Shown piece by piece: positions 42,747 through 54,650 of a stretch of 64,000 bases of DNA. This DNA is from Dendrocalamus latiflorus. Taxonomy: Eukaryota > Streptophyta > Magnoliopsida > Poales > Poaceae. A program made the translations under genes and the position numbers. The stretch lies in contig CM029654.1 in the NCBI GenBank assembly GCA_017311315.1, positions 5,897,382 through 5,961,381 of the forward strand, given 5' to 3'. Under the pieces are notes generated by a model, which did no database searches, was not told the DNA's origin, and saw only the letters and a program-made list of their open reading frames with translations. Every line of letters begins with the position of its first letter. The first letter of the stretch is position 1.

Positions 42747-43512
42747 TGGTAGGCGGCGCTGGACGGCGCGGCGACCAAGGAACGAAGTCTAACAGGCGGC
42801 GCTGGACGGCGCGGCGGTTAGAACGACGTTTTTTTTGCTTTTTTTTCTTTTTTTTTCTTACCGGTCGGATTACAGGTAGCTAGTTGTGACCGATTCGGTC
42901 ACAACTCTCCAACCCGACCGAAGCAAAAGAGGAGGCGGCGACGGCGGGGCGGTCGGCGGGGTAGCGACGACGGCGGAGCGGTCGGCGGGGTCGGCGACGG
43001 CAGGGTCGCCGACGGCGAGGTCTTCAAGCGGGAGCCCGCGACGGCGGTCTGCAGCCTCGGGCGGGGTCTCGAGCGGCGACCCCCGGCGGCGGCCCACGGC
43101 GGCAGCCCGTGACGGCGGCCCCCGAGCAGATGCGGAACGACGCGCGTCGGCCCGCGGCGGCAGCCCGCGACGGCACGCACGAGGCGGCGGCGGCACCAGA
43201 GTCGGCGCGGGAGGCGGAGGAGCCGAGGCCGGGCGGAAGGCGGAGGCACCGAGGACCCGAGCGGCCGAGCCCGAGCGGCGGGGAGGCCGGGCGGCGACGC
43301 GGGGAGGCGCGGGGCGGCAGAGGAGGCCGGCGAGGCGACCGGGTGGGAGTCGGGCGGGGCCGACGGCAGCAGGGCGGCAGCGGCGACGGGGGAGGCGCTG
43401 AGGCCAGCAACGGCGGAGGCCGGGAGTCGGCGACGGCGGCGGCGGCGCAGGGAGGCCGGCGGCGGCGCGGAACCCTAGGTAAACCAAAACCCTAGTTTTG
43501 GCTCTGATACCA
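42747..43512 (-). other. copia leader (PBS to gag), GC-rich
   Basis: Contains the PBS next to the LTR, then about 600 bp of CGG/GCC-rich sequence open in several frames, so none is trusted as coding. A tandem AGGCGGCGCTGGACGGCGCG duplication lies at about 42751-42816, and a perfect GTTGTGACCGA palindrome at 42881-42905. Confidence 0.6.
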
Positions 43513-43641
43513 TGTTATGAATAGCGCATGTATTCATATGAGGCCAATGGGCCGGTATATATACACAAAGTACAGGTGGTAAATATGCAAAGAACCCCTC
43601 ATAACAATGGGGAATAACAAACTATACATATATCTCTAACA
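43513..43641 (-). repeat. 5' LTR of copia element
   Basis: 129 bp, TG...CA, with promoter-side TATATATAC. Immediately adjoins the PBS. Confidence 0.95.
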
Positions 43642-46641
43642 TTTCTAACAATGTTAATGTTTCTCCGGACTGGGCGAGGACTCGCCGCATGCTTCCGCCA
43701 GGCATCGCGTCGGCCCTGTTCGCCGAGTTTCGCTAAAATGCACGACTTGCTTTACCCCCTCTACAGTAGAAGCACATCTGTTTGACAATTTTAGGTATAT
43801 TCTTTTCAGCTTTTAAAAGCTACTTTTCGATTTTTTTACAGTAACTAGCTTTTAAACGGAGTATCTTTTCAAGATAGGGTTTACTAATTAATTGTAGTAC
43901 ATATTGTACTGACTTCATTTATATCGGGAAAAAACCGCACGTGAGTTTTTGTTACTAATCTCTCACACGAACAACCCAAAAGTTACAAGCCACAGTCAAA
44001 AACCACAAATCACAATAAAAAAGAACAGACCCGAAGATTGTCGGCATCTACGCTTCTACAGTGCTCTTCTATAAACCTTGTCGTCCCTGTACCTCCACTG
44101 TTCTTCATCAGTGTTCTACTGTTCGATGGCAGCATGTTCCCGCTGTGCTCAACTTCCCTGTTCCCAAAAACATAAATTTTCCCTCTGAACGAGGTGGTAC
44201 ACGGATCATTTCCAAACATCAACCACCGACCATCTCACAACGCGCTGTAGTCACCGTGTTAATTGCTACCTGTTCATTACAGGCAACATCATGGTTCTTC
44301 TACACTCTACATAAACATATTATATAGAAAAGGCCCAAATAATACATAAACTTTGCTCAAAGTTCATCCAGCACCTCGAACTATAAAACCGAATATTTAA
44401 CCTCCTAACCTTTGCAATTCAATTCAAATAGCACACTGGTCTCGTTTTTGATAGTGGTATTAACCGCATGACACGATATTTAACCTCCTAAACTTTGCAA
44501 TTCAATTCAAATAACACACTGATCTCGTTTTTGATAGTGGTATTAACCGTATGACATGATGAGTATATGGTTTTACACATAGAATGACACACTGGCCACG
44601 TTTAGATTACGTGCCTTCTCTCTCAAATTGAAACAGAGAGGAAGGGAAGACGGTAGCTATAAAATCACAACTGAGAGCTCGGTAGGGAAGACACCCTTAT
44701 AGGCCCATATATCATTGACCTAATTTGGCCAGGATGTTATCGTACATGACAAAACCGTTCACTCATTATCATGTGGATAATACTACTATATAAAACTAGG
44801 TTATGATGTTATTTAAACTGATTGGAAAGTTCAAAAGTTAAATATTTAGTTTTGTGGTTCAAGCGTGTTACAACTCGGCTTCGGCTTCTGGCTTATTTTT
44901 CACTATTCATAAGTTTCGTTTTTTTCTGAACTTTTAGCTTTTTGTTGAGCTTTTTTGCCGGTTCTTTTTTTCCCGTATTTGTTTGTATTATACGTAATGG
45001 GCTAACATATTTTTTATATTTTTAATTTTTTTTTAAAATTTAATTATGCTAAATAAGCTTTTGTCAGCTACAGTATTTTTTTCAGCCAGCTACAGTGTTT
45101 TTAACCATAAGCCATGAACTTTTCAGCCGAACCGATCACCACCAAGAACTTATTCCTATAATATATTTTCCTGCTAGTGCATCGGCAAGCAAAGCAGACA
45201 GCGAAGTCCATCCAACTCCTTGATTCTAGGCCGAAACTAGCACTCAACAAATCATGGTCGAATACCTGTCAGAACTCAGAGCAGCGCTCTACCGGGAATT
45301 ATAAAACAGCTGCATCGCGCTCAGCTGCTGACGACATGTCAACCACAACAGTGCTCCCCCTCCTCTCGTCCAGACCCTGTTGACCCCTGTTCCAATCGGA
45401 ACTCCACAGCCAGACCTCTCCACGACCACATCGCAATCGCCTCGCGAACCACTCCGCCGGCACGACCATACAATAACACCCACGCACGGAACGTCGCGCT
45501 CGCGCTCCGCCAGGCGAAGATTCACGGTCAAAACACACAGTATTACCGACAACACACATTGACACGCCTCGCGCCCCGGCCCGGCGCACGGCGCTTTCAG
45601 GCCACCGCGGCTGAACCGTGCGTGCTCTGCTCGGTCGGCCAAGCCCGTCGCGGTCCGCGCCTCGGCACCAGCCGCGCGGGCGCCGACGGGCGATTTGACT
45701 GGGACCCCGACGCGCACGCAGGCGTCGCTGTCGCGGGCTCACGGGGCGCGCGCGCGTCGGACTCCATCGGTCGGGCACCCACCAAGTAACTCCCCGACCG
45801 CGACGTCCAACCGACCGCTCTACGCGCGAGCCAGCGAGCGCGTCCCGGCCGCTACCGCCGCCGCCGCGGGGCGCGCCACCGCCCCCCAGCGATTCCCCGA
45901 CCGTGCGAGCGACTGATACTAACTGTACTACCAGTACCAAGTGGTCTCGTTCGCATCGCATCGGCGCCAACAAGAGACGCGCCGCGGTCTGCTGCTTCTG
46001 CTCTGGACGCGATTATTCCCCGGGTCCGCGCCGCGGTTACGGTGGCGATCGGAGGTGCGATGTCGAAAGGTACGCGCGTGGTAACGATCCGGCCGGAACC
46101 GGATGCTCCGCCGCGTCCGTTCAAGCGGCTCGCTCCGTGCGCTCGGAATCATCTCGCTGATCGAGGCTCGCACGGCTGGAACCGCCGAATCATTCGTCAT
46201 CTGATCCGAGGCTTGGACGGCAGAAACCGACGAATTGGCCGAGAAGCGAGAAGTTGCAGACATCCTTGGAATGGCAGGTCTTACCATGAGAAATGAGCAT
46301 AGCACGCAAGTCACCGGCTAATACATCATGACAAAAAACGAAAACATTCTCCATGCAGCAGCTTTCCATACATTCCACGTAGAAGCTTTTCAATAGGCAG
46401 AAATTAAAGAAACGGAGGACCATGTAAGAAGAAGCCCAAGCATAAAATTTACACAGATGAAACATCCCAAACTTGTTTTTGAGTTAGCCCTCAGAGTAAA
46501 GCATGGCCACTAATCTCCCCAAAAAAGCTACTAATAGAATTAAAGTCGTCGTCATCATTCACCATGTACTAGTAATCAATCGGAATCTATATATCATCGG
46601 GTCGCAAAAACCCACACCTGACAGCCGCGCGGCGCGCGCGC
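43642..46641. other. intergenic; several repeats, no supported gene
   Basis: Holds MITE copy B (43790-44032), an 83-bp tandem duplication (ATATTTAACCTCCTAA at 44393 and 44476) inside a loosely inverted AT-rich unit (44340-44870), and MITE family copy 2 (44876-45140). A GC-rich stretch at 45300-46200 is open in several frames on both strands, but none resembles a known protein. 46280-46641 is probably Dof 3' UTR. Confidence 0.45.
44876..45140 (+). repeat. dispersed MITE family, copy 2 of 4
   Basis: Same order of blocks as 959-1253, with a higher T content and a tail ending CAGCCGAACCGATCACC. Confidence 0.65.
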
Positions 46642-47367
46642 TCACGGGAGGTTGAGGAACACCCCCGAGTCCGGGTCGGCGAACCCGGCGCCGCTCCAGT
46701 ACGCGCCCAGGTCGAACGCCGGCGGCCACTCGAACGAGTCCAGGTCCAGCAGCGCCTTCCCGCCGGCCGTGTAGTCCGAGAACCCGAGCCCCAGAGCGAC
46801 GGCGGCGGCGGCGTCGTCCGGCTGCAGCAGGTCCGTGAACGAGTCCTCCGCCGCTGGGACCACGAGCTCCGTGGTGATCTCGCTAGCGGCGTCGGTCGGT
46901 AGGGTTGCTGTTTCGGTCGTCTTGGTGGAGTCGGGGGCGGTTACGACGTAGATAGAGGTGGCGGTCTCGGGGGGCGCGACGCGGCGCTTCTTGGAGGGCT
47001 TCTGGCGCTTGGCGGAGGCGCCAGAGGATGGCGAGGGGGAGGACGACGGTTTCTTGCGGGTGCCGCCACCGACGGGGACGTTACGGATGGTGCCGCCCTT
47101 GGTCCAGTAGCGGCGGCAGCACTTGCAGAAGTGGCGCGGCTGGGAGGTGTTGTAGTTGTTGTAGTAGCAGAACTTGGTGTTTCGCGACTCGCACCGCGGG
47201 CACGGCTCCCCCTCCCCCGCCGCCGTTGCCGTTGCCGCCGCGGCGGCTGCCGCCGGCGCCGGTGGCGAGGGAGCGGCGTAGCCCTTGGGGCGGCGGAGGT
47301 CGACGCCGGCGAACTGCTGCCCCGGCCGGCGGCCGGGCTCGGCCGCGTGGAGGGGTTCCTCCTGCAT
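46642..47367 (-). CDS. Dof zinc-finger transcription factor
   Basis: A single exon of 241 aa. The Dof domain is at about 52-105: CPRCESRNTKFCYYNNYN, then C-K-C-C-RRYWTKGGTIRNVPVGGG. Four Cys in C-x2-C-x21-C-x2-C spacing bind one zinc, and the domain recognises AAAG cores in DNA. The residue before the last ligand is Cys, giving CKCC where Ala, Asn, Ser or Thr is usual. A Lys/Arg-rich NLS (KRQKPSKKRR) lies just after the domain. The C-terminal region is acidic and aromatic (FEWPPAFDLGAYW), a likely activation segment. The start MQEEPLHAAEP with FAGVDLRRPKGY is typical of grass Dofs. Nuclear. No lesions. Confidence 0.94.
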   Translation of the reverse strand: MQEEPLHAAEPGRRPGQQFAGVDLRRPKGYAAPSPPAPAAAAAAATATAAGEGEPCPRCESRNTKFCYYNNYNTSQPRHFCKCCRRYWTKGGTIRNVPVGGGTRKKPSSSPSPSSGASAKRQKPSKKRRVAPPETATSIYVVTAPDSTKTTETATLPTDAASEITTELVVPAAEDSFTDLLQPDDAAAAVALGLGFSDYTAGGKALLDLDSFEWPPAFDLGAYWSGAGFADPDSGVFLNLP

Positions 47368-48540
47368 GCGCGGCGGCGCCGTGGGTGCGCGCGCTCGTTC
47401 TTGGGGAAGAGAGCGGTAGGGAGTTGGGAGAGAGTAGCAACCGAAACAGGCGAGGGTCTGCGGCGCCGGGCTCTCTTATGGTCGCGGTTTATGACGATGA
47501 TACGCGACGCCAAGTACTACCAGTTCCACCACGGTGGGGCACCCTCCATACCCACGTGTCAGTGGTACCTTGCCGCGTGACGTGGGGGCGGCGCCGGGTG
47601 CGTGCCGTTCGTTTGTGGCGGCAGGGAGTGGGCCAACCTGTCGGTGGGTGTGTGCCTTATGTCGGGAGGTGTACGTGTGCCGGTGCAAAATAACAAGGGC
47701 CGAGATTTCGTACCGCGACGGGAGGGCGGTGGTGGTGGCCGCCGCTTGTCGCGGCCCGCCCGTACGCGGCCGTGGCGCCTAGGGCGGCACGACAGCGACC
47801 GCCTCGCCCAACTTACCGCTCGCCAACGTCGCCTCACGTCGATGACAACGGCAGCCATGACAGCAATGGGTCCGACCGTCAGTGGCAGCCGGTGCGGTGA
47901 GTGTGAGGACTAAGCGGCGAGGGGGCGAGGTGGGTGCGGGGCTTATCGTCTCGGGCACGGAACTGTGCGCCGTGTCGGCCACCGGCGCGGGTGGTCGGGG
48001 GCGCGCCACGTGGGCGGAGGCCGTGAGTTGGGCAGCCAATGCTTCGCGCGGCGCGGCCCTAGGCTCGTACGTACGCCGGTGGGGCCCACTATAATTGACG
48101 CCTGCCTGTCCCGAGCGGCCAACCCGGATCGCCACCGCTCCTGCTCCTCGAAGGGTCCAGCGGCGCGCCGACCGATCAGCTCATTGGATGCTGAGTCGAT
48201 CTCGACTGGTTTAATTGGAGACTTTGGAGCGTGGCATTTGCTCACCGCACTCCAATGATCGTGATGATGTGCAAGCGAGGGTACCTGCATTTATCTCCTT
48301 ACCGACTCGCCGAGTACGACTCCACTGGCGCCCGAAGTTCTTCTTGTTCCTCCTGGCTCCTCCTCGTGAGTGGTGACCCCCCTGCGGCGTCAACAACATG
48401 CGACGAATCCGACCCAGAGCCAAGTCGGCCAAACAGGGCGCGCCGCGTGGCCCCGCCTGCCTGGGCAGGATAGGCATGGGCCGTACGCCGGGTGGGTCCC
48501 GGCGCAGCACATGGCCGGGGGTGGACGGTGGTCTCGGTCG
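47368..48540. other. upstream region of Dof gene; no gene seen
   Basis: GC-rich, with ORFs in all frames that look compositional. It holds the Dof promoter and leader. No clear TATA box. Confidence 0.4.
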
Positions 48541-48944
48541 GGAACGGCTCAGGTGCAGGGACCCCTGCACTTAGCGCCGTGCAGGGGTGCCCCAGCAGCT
48601 GACACGTGTCCCGTAAAATTCAAAAAAATTCCGAAAAATTCAAAAAAATACTTTAAAAAATCCGAAAAATTGTAAAAAAATATTTTTTAAGTATAAAAAG
48701 TATTTTTTAAGTACTTACAGAATTTTTTTGATTTTCACTTTTAATAAAAAAAGTATTTTTAAGTACTTAAAAATTACTTTTTACTAAAAGCATTTTTACA
48801 AAAACCACTATTTACAATTTTTCGGATTTTTTAAAGTATTTTTTTGAATTTTTCGGAATTTTTTTGAATTTTGCGGGACACGTGTCAGCTGCTGGGGCAC
48901 CCTGCACAGCGCTAAGTGCAGGGGTCCCTGCACCTGAGCCGTTC
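48541..48944. mobile_element. palindromic MITE with very long TIRs
   Basis: GAACGGCTCAGGTGCAGGGA at the left and its reverse complement at the right. Inverted identity continues through CACTTAGCG, CAGCTGACACGTGTCCCG, and the AAAATTCC.AAAAATTC tracts, for about 150 bp. AT-rich centre with TTTTTAAGTACTT repeats. No ORF. Confidence 0.8.
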
Positions 48945-50130
48945 GCCGCGTGGGCGGGGCCCCGTGTTGGACTCTCGCGCGACGCATCACGCAACGAATC
49001 GCATCCGTTTCGTTCGTCCATTCGCTCGGCATCGCATCGACGCACACGCACGCCGATGCGGATGGCATGGTCGCCCACTCCAGCCGCGGTGGCATGGCGT
49101 CCGTTTGATCGCATTGTACGGAGGAAAAATACGAGGGATCTCGCGATAACGCCGTCCGGCTGATTGGGTTGGATTGGATTGGATTCCTCCCAGTGGGGCT
49201 GGGCTGGCTTGATCGATGGATGAATTGATCGAGCATATGCCTGGCTCGATCATCCGCTGCGCTGTCTTTGCTTCTGATGCTCAAGATGTCCTCTCTGTTG
49301 TTCAGGGAGTAAACAAAACGTCTGTTCTTAGAACACGAGGCAGAGCGATTCGAGGAGAAAAATCTCGGCTGGCTTAATCAATGAATGCTAGGCACTGGGT
49401 TTTGTTAGTTGTACTACATGACGTGATAACGTGATGAGCTGAGATGGCTTATCATTAGAGGTGGCTGATCGTCTTAATCACTAGCCACATAGGCGCCACG
49501 CCACGCTAGCCATCGTGTGGACTGAAGTAAAAGAGGGAAAAATTCGCAGAAAAAAGAAAGCATAGGGGTTTTTTCGCAAAAAATCGAGAGCCTTTTCGCA
49601 ATAAAAGGAGAGTGGATGGGCTTTTCCGCAAAAAAAACGAGGGCCTTTTCGGAAGAAATAAGGGCCTGTTCGTAATTACGGGAAACCCTGGGTCGCTACC
49701 CAGCAAAAAATATGCAAGGGCCTTTTCGCAAGAATTCAGGGACCTTTTTGTGAAAACCGGGGACCTAAACATAATTATCAAATCTTTGCGGGCTATTTCG
49801 TGGGGGGCGACACGTGGATGCCCTTCCGGGGAGTCCCCGGGGCATAATATAGTATAATTCGTTTGTGCTGGCCTTACATACTTGGCAACGGCCGGTATTT
49901 CTCCGCGCAGACTTCGGGGTTCGAGGGAGGCGACGTGGTACAACGGCTGTTGCTGCTGTAGACGGAAGAGCTCCTGTTTTATTTGCACGATTCGGATTTG
50001 TGGTAAGGCTTTGAGATCCTCCAACAGATATCATCGCCAGCGTTTCATTTCAGTCATGGATCACCACGACCTGAATATCTCATGCGGAGCCTTGGTTGGT
50101 AGTTTCCTACCTAGGAGTTAATTAATATAC
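48945..50130. other. intergenic; degenerate repeat; no gene seen
   Basis: At 49535-49795 a loose repeat of GGGCCTTTTCGCAAAAAA-type units occurs, similar in style to 62100-62360. The remainder is ordinary intergenic sequence. Confidence 0.4.
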
Positions 50131-50400
50131 TGTTCGATTGGGCTGAAATAAGTTGGTTTATAGCTGAAATTGTACTCTAGATGACTGAAATTATACTGTA
50201 ACTGATGATGGTTTATTTAGCGTAACTAAATGTAAAAATAAATAAATAACTTGTTAGCCCATCATAGACAATGCAAACGAATATGGAAAAAAAACCCGGC
50301 AAAAATGCTCGAAAAAAGAACCGGCAAAAATCCAAAAAAAGACAATATTTAGGAATAGTGAAAAATAAGCTAGAAATTAGAAGCTCGAGCCGAAATGAGC
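50131..50400 (-). repeat. dispersed MITE family, copy 3 of 4
   Basis: Reverse-complement orientation of the family at 959. Starts TGTTCGATTGGGCTG and ends GCTCGAGCCGAAATGAGC. Confidence 0.6.
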
Positions 50401-50939
50401 AGGAAAAACAAGAAGAAGCAACTCACAGAAGTGTGGTAGCAACCTTTGGGGGTGCTGTAGTACCACCGCGTACAGAGAAATCCTGACCATCGGTTATTCA
50501 TCGAACAATCAGGAGGAGGTCACCGTTAATCCTTTTTGTTTTCTTCTCAAATGTAGAGTAGTATCCTCTTCCCATTAAAGCAACCGGTTGTTACACTCTG
50601 ATATGCACAACAACCTTTGGATAGGATTAGAATTTAGGAGATATAGCACGAGCGTGCAAGGTGTCAAGAACGGAGAAGATAATCTTGTAGAGGGAACCAA
50701 AATAAAGACATTGAAGCAACCATGACTAGAGAGAAAAGGTTTGACGAACTCGACCACAACTTTCTTAAGCACAACCTCAAAAGAGTACAAGAGATTGTCG
50801 CTCTCTTACAACACTCTCGAATATTTTAGAACCCTCAGATCATTACCCTATATAAGAATATAGTGCTAAAGAATAAACTAGTCTCTAATCTCTTCGTGCA
50901 TCTCTGCTTTGGATGAGTAGCTGTTGTGCTCATACCTAT
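50401..50939. other. intergenic, no gene seen
   Basis: AT-rich sequence leading into the LTR-like block at 50940. May be part of that LTR. Confidence 0.35.
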
Positions 50940-51195
50940 ACCCCTTTTCCCCTTGGGAGATATGGAACTAGAGCTGATCGACAGAGAGAGCTAATGTAAA
51001 ATGAGTGGATCTGGCCTCTCATACTCCTCTTGGGTATTTATATATACATGAATGGGATAGGATGAAAAATCCCTATCCTACCCCTCAATAATTACAAAAG
51101 GTGAGGGTACGTTGGTATATTCCCTTATACTATTGGGTCTATTGTAAAGCCTAATCGTTTAGGGCTAGGCCACCCTCACAATAGTAGCCTTGATT
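50940..51195 (-). repeat. LTR fragment related to 12040-12300
   Basis: Shares order and about 250 bp with the earlier block, including TTTATATATACATGAATGGG, CCTACCCCT, AAAAGGTGAGGGTACGTTGG and CCACCCTCACAA. It lies downstream, on the minus strand, of a copia gag/protease remnant, as a 3' LTR would. Confidence 0.5.
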
Positions 51196-51951
51196 GCATG
51201 GTTGTTTGGGTTCTCTATAACCACCCTCCATAGGTTTATGTAGTCCCTTTAGCCCTCCTCTAAAGTAGATTAGGAATTCTACTCTAAAAGAAAGTAAGAA
51301 TACTAGTCCTATTAGGATTCATCTATGACTCCTTATAGCACATATTTTTAAATATTAAAAAACTAGGATATAAGTCACCATACCCAACAATCTTCATATT
51401 AACTCTTATGCATTGAAGTTAGTGTGCTACTCTAAAAACTCGCTCCAAGTAGGTTCCTTTTTTTTGTTTTTCTTCCCACCTTTAGTAGTACCCCTACCAT
51501 AGGAGCTTATGCACATCACCACAATGTGCAAATCCGTGTCTGGGCTAGCCTGCCCAAACTCTCCACTTGAGAGCTCATTTGTTTTGTAGTTTACTTTACT
51601 ACACCTCCTGTTCCTACGGCCTTCCATGCCATATGTTTGTACCACCTTCGAGCTCCATCTGCTCGTCAGTACCGCGTGGTTGGTCCCACCGGTCTTCATT
51701 CTTTCAACAGCTCGCACATTTGCCTTTGTATTTACTAGCTTTTGCAATTGTCTTTGCAGTTCCGCATATAACTATAGATGATATTTGAGTACCTACTGTT
51801 GACGACATTGTTTCCTTCTCCTAACCAGTATGTTTATCAGACCTTCCATTGGTTGCCCTTTCTTTAGGTGTACCCATCAATTGGTATACTTCATTGCTCC
51901 AGATACTTTTCATGATCACTTGCCCTTTGCAAGTAACTTATATGACTCCAC

Positions 51952-52690
51952 TCAAAGTGATACCTTACAATATTCAAGTGACCTTATAGATATTAGTTTC
52001 TTCTTTAAGCCAGAAACATACCGAACTCTCATCAATGTGTAATGTGCTCCATCATATATCTCTAATATAACCATTCCCACCTCAGTAATTGTATACTTCT
52101 TGCAAACCCCTAAGTGAACAGTTCCATGTATCGGGTGTAAAGATCCTTCGTCAATCATCTCCCTCGCCGAACATATATGGAAGCAACAAGCTGAATCTAA
52201 TATATCCATGAGAAGTACTTGATTGACTGATGACCAATATGTGTAAATCATCCTTCGCTACCGCTGCTAAGTATGCACCATTTATTTGCTTCAAACTTAG
52301 ACAATCTTTTATCATGTGACCTTCCTTGTCACATAGATAGAATACATGTGTGTCTTGCTCTTGCCCTTCTTCTTACTGTGACTCTTGCTTTGGCCTGCAA
52401 TACCTACTGCAGCCAATGCTTGACCATCCAAGGATGAACATTTTGGTGGCTTTTTAAGGACTCCGCCTCCAATAGATATGCAACTGTCTCATTGAAGTTG
52501 AGATTGGTTCTCTTAACAAGAATATTTATCATTAATTGCTCCCATGATAGTGGTAGAGATGATACTGGTATGACGACCTTGTCATTCTTCTTGATTTTCT
52601 TATCCACACTAGTAAGCTATGTGATAAGTTTATTAAAGACATTGAGATGATCAATGAAATATGTACCTTCCTCCATACGTAACCTGTACA
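51952..52690 (-). pseudogene. copia remnant A: gag and protease
   Basis: Minus strand: gag block VIPVSSLPLSWEQLMINILV (52404-52607), knuckle CDKEGHMIKDC near 52310-52340, then protease block LDSACCFHICSAREM and GAHYTLMRVRYVSGLKKKLI (51952-52251). Frames are separated by stops. Integrase and RT of this copy are absent, so the element is broken. Confidence 0.75.
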
Positions 52691-52751
52691 TGAAGACCAT
52701 GCTGGAGCCCATTGTATTGATCAATATAAATAGTGCATGATGGCTTGCATC

Positions 52752-54650
52752 TCAAGACAATACATGAGATATAGACTGCAAGATATAAAGCATAAAATCC
52801 AAATAACAAAAATGACATGGCAAGATATGAGGATACATCGAGTGGAAAATCAAGGCATCAATATCCTTTGTGGGAGTTAGATAGCCTATAAAGACGTAAG
52901 CAGTGGAGCAAGGAGAGAGTTTGTTGGTGGTGGTGAAAAGGTTTGAATAGCATAGGCAAGTAAACACACAAATATGAGTGTAGGAAGGTGGTGAACCAAA
53001 AAGACACTCAAAAGGGGTATAGAAATTTACTGGTTGAGAAGGACGTAGGTTAATGAGACATGTAGTAGTGGAGAGGACCTCAGCCCAATAGGAAGGTGGA
53101 AGGTGGGCCTGAAACAAGAGACAATGCACGACGTTGTTCATAGTGTGAATCATGCATCCAGCCTTGCCGTTTTGAGGAGAAGTGTTGTGATAAGAAAAAC
53201 AGAGAGGGATGTCATGTGAAGAAAAGAAAGAGTGGGCAGTGGCATTACTGAATTCTTGACCATTGTTAGCTTGAATATCTTTAAGGGGAAGGTTGAACTA
53301 GGTACCAACGTAGGCATGGAATTGATAGAGAATGGGAAAGGTGTCAAACTTGTGTCGTAAAGAAAAAGTCCATAAATAATGCGAGTAATCATCAAGAACT
53401 ATGAGGTAGTATTAAAAAACTAAATTGCTTAAGACTGGAGAGATCCACAAATCACAATGTATGAGTTGAAACGGTGTGACAGTGCGCGAGCTAGAATGAG
53501 GAAATGGGAGACATACGTGCTTGCCAAGTTGACAAGCGTGACAAAGAGGTAGGTCTCATTTATTACATGCAATAAAAGATGAACGACACAATGATGATAA
53601 AGCATCACAACCAGGGTGACCAAGGCGATGATGCCACAACTCCAGAGATGCTAAGGTAGGAGACATGTGATGGACCAGGACGGTAGGTGGACATACTAGA
53701 TCTCTCTTGGTTCCAAGATCCTTAATGGAAAAAACTAAATGGGTCAAATTCATACAATAGGAATTATTGGAAACAAGCTAATGAACGAAAATAAGATTAC
53801 AAATAAGGTTAGGAACGACTATGATGTTATTAAGGTGGAGAGGCTAGGAGGGAGTGAGAAGAAGAGCATGACTAACATGGGTGATGGGAGAAGAAGAACC
53901 GTCATCGACAGTAATCCTAGACCGACAAAGAAAATGAACAACAATATTAAGATTACCATGGTCAGAGGACATTTAAGAGGTGGCGCTGAAATCCATCACC
54001 CAGTTGTTGGAAGTAGAGGGCTGGACGGACATGAAGTTGAGGGCGGAGATGAGGCCGGCCTGGTCCCAAGTCAGAGATAAAGAGAGAGCAGATGACGTAG
54101 AGGGTTGCGATAGTCCAAGGAGGAACAGAAACTATCTAGCGAGAGGAGCAAGCTCAGATGGCGATGCAAAGCTAGCAAAAACCTACTGTGGATGGGGGCT
54201 GAGGATGCCAGGCGCCGGAGAAGGGGCTCCACTGATCGAGATAGAATCGAAATTGACCGATCCATGGGTTGGCGAACCATGGAAGTCCACCGATAGGGTT
54301 TCCACACCAGTTGTCGTTAGGGTTTTGGCTGTGGTCGTTGTTGTTGCCGAAGCATCCACTGTGACTATTGTTACTATGGGCATGACCATTGCGGCAACTG
54401 CCACGGCCAGCAAAGCGATCACCGCGATCTTGGCTGGTATAGTAGGAGAAGTCAGTGTTTACAATAACTCCATTTGTCGAGGAGAGGAGAACAATGGGCA
54501 CTGCAGTCTTGGCCCGATTGTTGCGCTGTGTCTCTTCAAGAAGAAGGTATGAGCGAGCTTCGATGAAAGTCAGGAAGAGGTCCTTTATGGAGACGATGGT
54601 GGTGCCATTGCATAAATTCTCAATTCAAACCACAAAGAGCGGTTAGAATG
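52752..54650 (-). pseudogene. copia remnant B: gag, pre-integrase, integrase
   Basis: Minus strand: a Gly/Asn-rich gag tail ending WSPFSGAWHPQPPS (54172-54501), the GAG-pre-integrase motif LWHHRLGHPGCDAL (53556-53753), and the integrase C-terminal part LPPSYWAEVLSTTTCLIN, TPFECLFGSPPSY and STAYVFIGY (52752-53153). RT and RNase H are missing. An LTR-like stretch at about 52703-52790 matches 58980-59075, which follows a PBS at 58941, so the element probably once spanned 52.7-59.1 kb and has been opened by later insertions. Confidence 0.75.

Larger units (their letters stand above)
38322..43641 (-). mobile_element. Ty1-copia retrotransposon, near complete
   Basis: The LTRs (38322-38450 and 43513-43641) are 129 bp, begin TG and end CA, and differ at two positions. 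The target duplication is TTTCT (38317-38321 and 43642-43646). The PBS GCTCTGATACCA (43501-43512; TGGTATCAGAGC on the minus strand) complements initiator tRNA-Met, and a G-rich polypurine tract adjoins the left LTR. Order on the minus strand is gag, protease, integrase, RT, RNase H, the Ty1-copia order. Two in-frame stops break it. Nearly identical LTRs indicate recent insertion. Confidence 0.95.

Noticed and set aside
45299..45973. 224-codon minus-strand ORF in GC-rich intergenic DNA
   Set aside because: Several other frames are equally open and the Arg/Gly/Val composition is not protein-like. No splice or family evidence.
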